DNA of 64,000 bases from assembly GCA_003599855.1 (NCBI GenBank), contig QZKG01000047.1, forward strand, positions 1 through 64,000. Direction: 5' to 3'. Position numbers and translations under genes: made by a program. This document shows, piece by piece, positions 58,133 to 64,000 of this stretch; position 1 is the stretch's first letter; each line of letters begins with the position of its first letter. Origin of the DNA: Gaiellales bacterium. Its GTDB lineage: Bacteria > Actinomycetota > Thermoleophilia > BMS3ABIN01. A model generated the notes under the pieces. That model had not been told where the DNA came from. It saw only the letters and a list, made by a program, of their open reading frames with translations, and ran no database searches.

Positions 58133-58196
58133 TGGTTTCGCTCAGGATGACAGGGGGGTCTGCGCAGGATGACAGGGGACGCTGCATGCTGTGCGG

Positions 58197-58226
58197 AAAA
58201 AAAGCGCCCCGCCGGAGGCGGGGCGC
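58197..58226 (-). terminator. Rho-independent terminator of rpsA
   Basis: A perfect 10-bp GC stem (GCGCCCCGCC / GGCGGGGCGC, 58204-58213 and 58217-58226) with a three-base loop is followed on the minus strand by seven T residues. It lies 36 bp past the rpsA stop codon. Confidence 0.95.
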
Positions 58227-58261
58227 GGGATCGCTGTAATCAGACTCGATGCGTTGGACAG

Positions 58262-59737
58262 TCAGTCCTCTTCGCCGACAGCCTCTTCGTCGGCGACTTC
58301 TTCCTCTTCGCCGACAGCCTCTTCGTCGGCGACTTCTTCCTCTGCGCCTGCGGCTTCCTCAACGGCTTCTGCCTCGGCGTCGGCTGGTAGCTCTTCCGCT
58401 TCCCCAGCTTCCTCCTCGACGGCGTCCTCCAGTCCGGCCTCATCGGCCAGCTCCAGCGTCGCTGTCTCTTTAGCGGGCAGACTCTCGACCTCTTCACCTA
58501 ACGGACGGTCGGGAAAGATATCCTCGCTGAGATTAAGGCTGTCGGGCTCGATGGCCGGCGCGGCCTCCTCCTCGACGATCTCCTCCTCGACAACCTCGCC
58601 GGCATCCTCCTCCTGCTGCAGGCGCTTGATGCTCAGGGACAGCCTGCGCCGGTCACTGTCGATCTCGATGACCTTCACCTCGATCTCATCGCCGACGTTG
58701 ACCACCTCTTCCGGTTTCTCGACGTGATGGTTAGCCAGCTCGGAGATATGCACCAGGCCCTCGATGCCCTCGCTGATCTGGACGAAGGCGCCGAAGCTCA
58801 CCAGCTTCGTGACCGTGCCGGTCATTACGTCGCCGACCTGATGCTTGTCCACCAGGCTCTTCCAGGGATCCTCCTGGGTCTGCTTGAGGCCCAGCGAGAC
58901 ACGCTGGCGCTCGCGGTCGATATCGAGGACCTTGACTTCCACTTCCTGTCCTACGGCAAGCACCTCTGAGGGATGGTTCACGTGGCCCCAGGAGAGCTCG
59001 GAGATGTGGATCAGGCCGTCGATGCCCTCGAGGTCGACGAAGGCGCCGAAATCGACGATGTTGGATATCACACCCTTGACGATGTCGCCGGGCTGCAGCC
59101 GGTCGAGGATCTGCTCCCTGACCTCCTTGCGCTCCTCCTCGAGGACGGCGCGGCGGGAAAGCACGACGTTGTTGCGGCTGCGGTTGAGCTCGATGACCTT
59201 GCACGTCAGGGTCTGGCCCAGGTACTCGTCGAGGTTCTGGATCCGGCGGATGTCCACCAGCGAGGCGGGAAGGAACCCGCGCACACCCAGGTCGAGGATC
59301 AGGCCGCCCTTGACGACCTCGATGACCGTGCCGTCGATAGTGCCGCTGCTCTGCTCGACCTCCTCGATCTTCTTCCAGGCCTGCTCGAAGCGGGCGCGCT
59401 TCTTGGAAAGTATCAGGCGCCCTTCCGAATCCTCTTTCTGCATAACAAGCGCGTCGATCCTGTCGCCCACGCTGACTTCGTTCTCGGTGCTGACTGATTT
59501 GCGGATGGACAGCTCGCTCGCAGGGATGACACCTTCCGACTTGTAACCGATATCCACGAGGATCTCGTCCTTGTCTATCCGCACCACCTCTCCGGAGACG
59601 ATCTCGCCTTCCTGGAAGATGGTGATGGTAGCATCGTAGTTCGGTTCTTCCTTGCCGTCGACGAGCTTGATCAGCCCGCCCGTTCCTTCCACCAGCTCAA
59701 TCTGTTCTTCGTCGTTTTGGTTTTCCAGTTCGTTCAT
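58262..59737 (-). CDS. rpsA: 30S ribosomal protein S1
   Basis: 491 residues with four S1 (OB-fold) domains at about 48-112, 134-197, 217-286 and 302-370. The third and fourth have the classic VDFGAFVDLEGIDGLIHISELSWGHV and VSFGAFVQISEGIEGLVHISELANHHV. GGGAGGAAG stands before the ATG. Four domains are typical for actinobacteria and firmicutes rather than the six of enteric S1. The last ~115 residues are strongly acidic and low-complexity and end in two copies of a 12-residue repeat (EEEVADEEAVGE). S1 aids mRNA binding to the ribosome. Promoter and terminator are both visible, so it can be its own unit. Confidence 0.97.
   Translation of the reverse strand: MNELENQNDEEQIELVEGTGGLIKLVDGKEEPNYDATITIFQEGEIVSGEVVRIDKDEILVDIGYKSEGVIPASELSIRKSVSTENEVSVGDRIDALVMQKEDSEGRLILSKKRARFEQAWKKIEEVEQSSGTIDGTVIEVVKGGLILDLGVRGFLPASLVDIRRIQNLDEYLGQTLTCKVIELNRSRNNVVLSRRAVLEEERKEVREQILDRLQPGDIVKGVISNIVDFGAFVDLEGIDGLIHISELSWGHVNHPSEVLAVGQEVEVKVLDIDRERQRVSLGLKQTQEDPWKSLVDKHQVGDVMTGTVTKLVSFGAFVQISEGIEGLVHISELANHHVEKPEEVVNVGDEIEVKVIEIDSDRRRLSLSIKRLQQEEDAGEVVEEEIVEEEAAPAIEPDSLNLSEDIFPDRPLGEEVESLPAKETATLELADEAGLEDAVEEEAGEAEELPADAEAEAVEEAAGAEEEVADEEAVGEEEEVADEEAVGEED
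58266..58337 (-). repeat. 36-bp perfect tandem repeat inside the 3' end of rpsA
   Basis: Two identical 36-bp units (58266-58301 and 58302-58337) plus the start of a third encode 12 residues each of the acidic S1 tail. The frame is kept, so copy number changes would only alter tail length. Confidence 0.9.
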
Positions 59738-59807
59738 TTAGTTGTTGACTTCCTCCCGTTTGCAAAAGTATGCGCAAAGGCCTTGCGGCACTCTGCGCAC
59801 CGGGTTC

Positions 59808-59836
59808 ATTATAACCAGACGCTTTGGTGGATGCAA
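59808..59836 (-). promoter_or_regulatory. Sigma-A promoter of rpsA
   Basis: Minus strand: TTGCAT (59836-59831), a 17-bp spacer, then a perfect TATAAT (59813-59808). Transcription would start near 59801, giving a leader of about 64 nt that contains TGCGCA inverted repeats (about 59771-59799) and the ribosome-binding site. Confidence 0.82.
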
Positions 59837-59852
59837 AGCGCGCGGTCTGATG

Positions 59853-62444
59853 TCATTTCGCGCCCAGCCAGGTGCTGCCGTCGCCCACGTCGACCTCGAG
59901 CGGCGGGTCCAGCTCCCAGGCTGCGGCCATCTCCTCCCTGACAAGTCCTGATACCATGTCAACTTCTTCCTCGGGCGCCTCGAACACCAGTTCGTCATGG
60001 ACCTGCAACACCATGCGGCAGCCACAGCCCGCCGCCGCAAGGGCGTCCCGGCACCTGATCATGGCCACCTTGATGATGTCCGCGGCGCTGCCCTGGATCA
60101 CAGTGTTGACTGCTACCCGCTCGCCAAGCCGCCGCTGCTGCTCGTTGCCCGAGCCCAGCTCCGGGACAGGACGGCGGCGCCCCATCAAAGTAGTGACGTA
60201 GCCGTCGCTCCTGGCCTTGCTGATGATCTCGTCACGGAAAGCGGCTACCCGGGCGTAGCGCTTGAGATAGGTATCTATGTACTCGGCTGCCTCGGCCTGG
60301 CTGATGTCGAGCTGTTCCGCAAGGCCGAAGGCGCTGATGCCGTACATGATGCCGAAATTGACCGCCTTGGCGCGATTCCGCTCCTTAATGGAGACCGCTT
60401 CCGGAGCTACCTTGAAGACCTCGGCGGCGGTGGCCCGGTGCACGTCCTCGCCGGCGCGGAATGCCTCGAGCAGTTTGGGTTCGCCCGACAGGTGTGCCAT
60501 GATGCGCAGCTCTACCTGGGAGTAGTCCGCGATCACCAGGCGACACCTCTCGGCGGCGATGAAACAGTCCCTGATCTTCTCGCCGAGGGGCGTCCTCACC
60601 GGTATGTTCTGCAGGTTGGGACTGCTCGATGAGAGGCGGCCGGTGGCTGTAACCATCTGGTTGAAGGTCGTATGGACCCGCCAGGTGTCCGGGTCCGCCA
60701 GCTCGGGCAAGGCCTGCAGGTAAGTGCTGGAGAGCTTGGCCAGCTCCCGGTATGCCTCGACCTTGCCGATTATCTCGTGCCGGCCGCGGAGAGCCTTGAG
60801 TACGGAGGCGTCGGTGGAGTGCCCGGTCTTGGTCTTCCTGCCCGGGGGCAGCCCCAGTTCCTCGAAGAGGATGACGGACAGCTGCTGGGGGGAGTCGATG
60901 TTGAAATCCCGCCCCGCCAGGGCGTGGATCTCGTCGGCCAGCTGGTCCAGCTGGTCGGAGACCTTGTGCGCCAGCTCCCCCAAACGGGGCAGGTCTACCC
61001 TGATGCCTGTCCGCTCCATGGAAGCCAGTATCGCCACCAGCGGCATCTCCACGGAGGCGAACAGCTCGTCAAGCCCCTGCTCCTGAAGCTGCCTCCGCTG
61101 GACAGCAGACAGCCTCAGGGTCCTGGCAGCGGCTTCCGCCAGGTTCCTCTCCCCCGGGCTTTCGGCTTTCACCTCCAGATATACACCCGCGTCGTCGCAG
61201 AGCTGGTCCAGCTTGTAGGTGCGGGCGGTGGGTTTGAGCAGGTACGCCGCGATGGCTGTATCGAAACCGATGGCAGGCAGTTGGGGCACCGCCCGCAGCA
61301 ACTCCTTTGAATCATGGGCGACCCAGGGGAGGACGACATCGCCTCCCCGCCCCGGGGCCAGGGAGCGCGCCAGGGAGGGCCCATCCAGTTCCGCCAGCAG
61401 GACCGTGTCCCCGCCGTCGAAGCAGGCAAGCCTGAACGAATCACCCTTGCGTTCCCAGGCGAGCGAGAGCTCCCCGACTGACTTTGAGATCGCAGTCAGA
61501 TCCTTCTCGGTGGCAGCCCTTGCCGCCAGCTCCTCGCGGGTGATCGCCGCAGGGGCAAGCATGCCCAGGTCCTCCAGCCGCCGGATGAGCGAGCTGAACT
61601 CGTAGCGAGCCAGCGTCTCCCGCAACCCGGCGCGGTCCGGTTCACCGGGCATGATGGTCGTGGCGTCGATACCCAGCGGTACCTCCGCATGCAGCGTCGC
61701 CAGCTCCTTGGAGAAACGCGCCTGGTCAGCGTACTCCTCCACCAGTTGGCGGCGCTTGCCCTTGAGCTCGCCGGCGCGTTCGATCAGCGCCTCCACCGAA
61801 CCGAACTCGGCGATCAGCGCCGCCGCGGTCTTGTCGCCGATGCCGGGGATGCCGGGTATGTTGTCGGAAGTATCGCCCTTGAGACCGATGAAGTCGGGCA
61901 CCTTCTCCGGCGGGATGCCGTAGCGCTCCTCGACACCGGCGCGATCATAGACCCTGACTTCTGACACCCCTTTGGAGTTCGACATGACGAAGATGTCCTC
62001 GTTGACGAGCTGCAGGGCATCGCGGTCCGCCGTCACGATGACCGCTTTCTGGTGATGCTCCCGCGCCTCGCGCGCCAGGGTGGCAAGGATGTCGTCCGCC
62101 TCATAGCCTTCCAGCCGGAGGCTCTCGATGCCGAAGGCGCCCACCAGCTCGTCGAAGTGGCCGAACTGGAGCGAGAGGTTATCCGGCATCGGCTTGCGGC
62201 CGGCCTTGTACTCCTCGTACTCCTCATGACGGAAGACGCGCTTGCCAGCATCCCAGGCCACCACGACCCCCGCCGGCTGGTAATCCACCAGGATCTTCAC
62301 CAGCATGTTGGCGAAGCCGTACAGGGCATTGGTCGGCAGGCCCTCGCTGGTTGCTATCGACTCGGGAAGGGCGTAGAAAGCGCGGTAAGCCAGGCTGTTC
62401 CCGTCGATGAGGAAGACGGCGCCGGTAAGGTCGGGGCCGGGCAC
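59853..62444 (-). CDS. polA: DNA polymerase I (5'-nuclease, inactive proofreading domain, polymerase)
   Basis: 863 residues, GTG start overlapping the gpsA stop by one base (TAGTG). The 5'-nuclease domain (1-~290) has FLIDGNSLAYRAFYAL, EGYEADDILATLA, VTADRDALQLV and IGLKGDTSDNIPGIPGIGDKTA. The 3'-5' exonuclease-like domain (~300-470) lacks the DxE pair (the segment reads LACFDGGD), so proofreading is probably absent, as in Taq and mycobacterial Pol I. The polymerase domain has motif A VIADYSQVELRIMAHLSGE, motif B RNRAKAVNFGIMYGISAFGL and motif C LQVHDELVFEAP. It acts in Okazaki-fragment processing and excision repair, beside uvrAB. Confidence 0.97.
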   Translation of the reverse strand: MPGPDLTGAVFLIDGNSLAYRAFYALPESIATSEGLPTNALYGFANMLVKILVDYQPAGVVVAWDAGKRVFRHEEYEEYKAGRKPMPDNLSLQFGHFDELVGAFGIESLRLEGYEADDILATLAREAREHHQKAVIVTADRDALQLVNEDIFVMSNSKGVSEVRVYDRAGVEERYGIPPEKVPDFIGLKGDTSDNIPGIPGIGDKTAAALIAEFGSVEALIERAGELKGKRRQLVEEYADQARFSKELATLHAEVPLGIDATTIMPGEPDRAGLRETLARYEFSSLIRRLEDLGMLAPAAITREELAARAATEKDLTAISKSVGELSLAWERKGDSFRLACFDGGDTVLLAELDGPSLARSLAPGRGGDVVLPWVAHDSKELLRAVPQLPAIGFDTAIAAYLLKPTARTYKLDQLCDDAGVYLEVKAESPGERNLAEAAARTLRLSAVQRRQLQEQGLDELFASVEMPLVAILASMERTGIRVDLPRLGELAHKVSDQLDQLADEIHALAGRDFNIDSPQQLSVILFEELGLPPGRKTKTGHSTDASVLKALRGRHEIIGKVEAYRELAKLSSTYLQALPELADPDTWRVHTTFNQMVTATGRLSSSSPNLQNIPVRTPLGEKIRDCFIAAERCRLVIADYSQVELRIMAHLSGEPKLLEAFRAGEDVHRATAAEVFKVAPEAVSIKERNRAKAVNFGIMYGISAFGLAEQLDISQAEAAEYIDTYLKRYARVAAFRDEIISKARSDGYVTTLMGRRRPVPELGSGNEQQRRLGERVAVNTVIQGSAADIIKVAMIRCRDALAAAGCGCRMVLQVHDELVFEAPEEEVDMVSGLVREEMAAAWELDPPLEVDVGDGSTWLGAK

Positions 62445-63469
62445 TACTCCTCCCTCGGTTCCCGGCCCATGAGCTCGGCGACCGCCAGCATGACGTCCTT
62501 CCCCTCGTAGATCACCTCACATACCTGCTCGGTGATGGGCATGTCCAGCTCGTATTGCCATGCCAGCTCCAGCACCGAGCGGGCGCTGGTCAGACCCTCG
62601 GCCACCATGCCCATCTCCGCTTCGGCCTCAGCGGCTGTCATGCCGCCAGCGATCAGCTCACCGGCCCGGCGGTTGCGGCTATGGCGGCTGGTGCAGGTGG
62701 CGATGAGGTCCCCCATGCCCGCCAGCCCGTAGTAGGTCCTGGGGTCAGCCCCCGCCTTCTCCCCCAGGCGCGCCATCTCGGCAAGCCCGCGGGTGATCAG
62801 GCTGGCCTTGGTATTGTCGCCGAAGCCCAGCCCGTCGCTCATGCCCGCCGCCAGCGCGATGACGTTCTTGGTCGCCCCGCAGAGCTCGACTCCGATGACA
62901 TCCTGGTTGACATAAACGCGGAAACTGGGAGAAGAGATGAGTTTCTGGACGCTCCTGGCCAGCTCCATGTCGGCAGCCGCAACCGTCGACGCTGACGGTA
63001 TGTCGAGGGCTACCTCCTCGGCATGGTTGGGGCCGGAAAGGACGGCGACGCGGCCCGCGGCCGGCGCCGGCAACTCGCTGACGAGCACCTGGGACATACG
63101 TTTGTACGTCTCCGGCTCCAGACCCTTGGCCAGGCTGAGGAGCGGCGCCTCCGGCCTGATCTCCCCGGCGAAACGGTGGATGACCTCACGGAAAGCCTTG
63201 CTGGGAACGGCCATCACCACCAGGTCGGCCAGGCGGATGCTGTTCCTCTCGAAACTGGAAGCCACCAGCTCGGCCGGCAGCGCGATGTCGCTCAGGTAAT
63301 CGGGGTTGCGGTGGCTCCCGTTGATCGCCTCCGCCTGCTCCAGCCGGCGGCATACCAGCTCGGTGGCGATGCCGGCATTGACCAGCAGCCGCGAGAATGC
63401 GGTTCCCCAGCTGCCGCCGCCGATGACCGACGCCCGCGCGCCGCTAGCAGGTATGGATATGCCGCCCAT
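62444..63469 (-). CDS. gpsA: Glycerol-3-phosphate dehydrogenase (NAD(P)+)
   Basis: 341 residues. The Rossmann motif ASVIGGGSWGTAFSRLL, LVVMAVPSKAFREVI, LSLAKGLEPETYKRMSQVL, VAVLSGPNHAEEVA, and the catalytic and substrate helix GVELCGATKNVIALAAGMSDGLGFGDNTKASLITRGLAEM with Lys are present, followed by GLAGMGDLIATCTSRHSRNRRAGELIAGG. It makes sn-glycerol-3-phosphate from dihydroxyacetone phosphate for phospholipids. It is 12 bp after plsY, which uses that product. Confidence 0.97.
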   Translation of the reverse strand: MGGISIPASGARASVIGGGSWGTAFSRLLVNAGIATELVCRRLEQAEAINGSHRNPDYLSDIALPAELVASSFERNSIRLADLVVMAVPSKAFREVIHRFAGEIRPEAPLLSLAKGLEPETYKRMSQVLVSELPAPAAGRVAVLSGPNHAEEVALDIPSASTVAAADMELARSVQKLISSPSFRVYVNQDVIGVELCGATKNVIALAAGMSDGLGFGDNTKASLITRGLAEMARLGEKAGADPRTYYGLAGMGDLIATCTSRHSRNRRAGELIAGGMTAAEAEAEMGMVAEGLTSARSVLELAWQYELDMPITEQVCEVIYEGKDVMLAVAELMGREPREE

Positions 63470-63481
63470 GATCTTCTCCGT

Positions 63482-64000
63482 TCATTGTCGCGAGGTCCCG
63501 CCGGCGCTCCGCGCCGGACGGTTCCAGGGAAAGGTGACCCGGCTCTCACTGCCCTGGATGACCCGCCTGATGTTGGTACGATGTGCCAGGGTCACCACCG
63601 CCGCAGCCGCCAGGGTGAATACTGTATACGGGCGTGGCTGTCCGGTGACGAAGACCGCCACGCAGAGAGTGGCCGCCGCCGAGAGAGATGCCACTGACAC
63701 CATCCTCCCCGCCAGCAGCACCAGCCAGAAGACGGTGAAGGCCAGCAGGAACAGGAGCGGCATCAGCGCCGTGACCGCCCCCCCGCCGGTGGCCACTCCC
63801 TTGCCGCCGCGGAAACGCAGGAAGATGGACCAGGTGTGACCGGCGATGGCGGCGCCCGCGGCCAGAACCGCGATCAGCGCCGCATCATCCCCGTCAACCA
63901 GGAGCCGCGCCAGCAGCACCGGCGCGAATCCCTTGGCGAAATCACAGAGGAAGACGATGACGCCGGCTGACTTGCCCAGCACCCGGAAGACGTTCGTGGT
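63482..64000 (-). CDS. plsY: Glycerol-3-phosphate acyltransferase PlsY (5' end outside window)
   Basis: The frame is open to the window edge. The visible 172 residues begin TTNVFRVLGKSAGV, part of the family's GATNVxRxLG motif, so about 30-40 N-terminal residues lie beyond 64000. GHTWSIFLRFRGGKGVATGGG is the second PlsY motif, and RPYTVFTLAAAAVVTLAHRTNIRRVIQGSE the third. It is an integral membrane enzyme that transfers an acyl group from acyl-phosphate to glycerol-3-phosphate, the first step of phospholipid synthesis in most bacteria. It is co-directional with gpsA at 12 bp. Confidence 0.95.
   Translation of the reverse strand, partial: TTNVFRVLGKSAGVIVFLCDFAKGFAPVLLARLLVDGDDAALIAVLAAGAAIAGHTWSIFLRFRGGKGVATGGGAVTALMPLLFLLAFTVFWLVLLAGRMVSVASLSAAATLCVAVFVTGQPRPYTVFTLAAAAVVTLAHRTNIRRVIQGSESRVTFPWNRPARSAGGTSRQ

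Larger units (their letters stand above)
57733..58178. repeat. Intergenic repeat cluster II (units A, B, C) between rpsA and coaE
   Basis: The 641-bp gap between coaE and rpsA (57621-58261) has no convincing gene. It holds the box CAGGCAAATCCAGCGGG at 57733 and 57982, units A at 57769-57807 and 57910-57948, C at 57846-57889 and 58093-58132, B at 58014-58057, and truncated C copies at 58139-58156 and 58163-58178. The order is box-A-C-A-box-B-C-c-c, so whole sub-blocks were copied. The region ends in the rpsA terminator. Confidence 0.88.

Noticed and set aside
57770-58150. Open frame encoding [13 protein letters not shown]-type repeats in the coaE-rpsA gap
   Set aside because: The peptide is only the translation of nucleotide repeats A, B and C. 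The same units occur in other frames and orders at 54.7-55.0 kb, and there is no ribosome-binding site.
58266-58337. CRISPR-like array in the 36-bp repeats
   Set aside because: The units are directly adjacent without spacers and lie in frame inside rpsA. No CRISPR array or cas gene was seen in the window.

Overview
The window is a GC-rich, gene-dense bacterial chromosome segment with many GTG and TTG starts. The run polA-rpsA-coaE-uvrB-uvrA (59.9-51.8 kb, minus strand, with plsY-gpsA upstream) is the gene order known from Actinomycetota. LytR-CpsA-Psr, lgt and WxL/DUF916-like surface proteins fit a single-membrane, Gram-positive-type envelope. The best guess is a little-studied, probably deep-branching actinobacterial lineage; nothing in the sequence fixes genus or species.

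Layout. (1) 1-2.0 kb: the 3'-truncated gene of a secreted beta-propeller protein. (2) 2.2-12.5 kb, minus strand: a tight cluster of two B12-binding radical SAM enzymes, a SPASM-type radical SAM enzyme, a DegT/DnrJ aminotransferase, a GT2 enzyme, two paralogous GT39-type membrane glycosyltransferases and a nucleoside phosphorylase. (3) 12.5-24.1 kb: a surface polysaccharide locus with flippase, methyltransferase, three GT4-type glycosyltransferases, polyprenyl-phosphate sugar-1-phosphate transferase, an O-antigen-ligase-like protein, an LCP ligase and a nucleotidyltransferase-fold protein. (4) 24.2-32.4 kb: ROK kinase, DUF362 ferredoxin-like protein, mini-ferredoxin, rsmI, methyltransferase, a third B12-binding radical SAM enzyme (DUF4070 type), DUF1015 and tRNA-Lys(CTT). 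(5) 32.6-40.2 kb: an apparent cyclic-di-GMP-controlled exopolysaccharide locus. (6) 40.4-44.7 kb: rpoD, then an lgt-ccdA-tlpA-TPR group. (7) 44.7-51.7 kb: a surface-protein locus headed by a second c-di-GMP riboswitch. (8) 51.8-64 kb: DNA repair, translation and lipid housekeeping genes, with two clusters of structured intergenic repeats on either side of uvrB-coaE.

The most interesting system is region 5 with the head of region 7. A non-hydrolysing UDP-GlcNAc 2-epimerase (WecB family) is fused to a degenerate GGDEF domain that has lost the catalytic motif but keeps an I-site-like RxxD at the canonical distance. It is followed by a 39-residue membrane peptide with a very strong ribosome-binding site, and by a 967-residue fusion of an extracytoplasmic DUF2334 deacetylase-like domain to a processive GT2 synthase. 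Divergently transcribed is a secreted GH26-type glycoside hydrolase whose leader carries a c-di-GMP-I (GEMM) riboswitch. A second GEMM riboswitch, with a terminator and a visible antiterminator, precedes a secreted surface protein at 45 kb. Both riboswitches lie downstream of sequences matching the flagellar sigma-28/SigD consensus (TAAA-N15/16-GCCGATAA).

My inference is reciprocal control: high c-di-GMP promotes polymer synthesis through the epimerase-GGDEF fusion, while low c-di-GMP plus the motility sigma factor turns on the glycan hydrolase and the surface protein. The sequence motifs are directly visible. The regulatory logic, the polymer identity and the ligand specificity are inferred.
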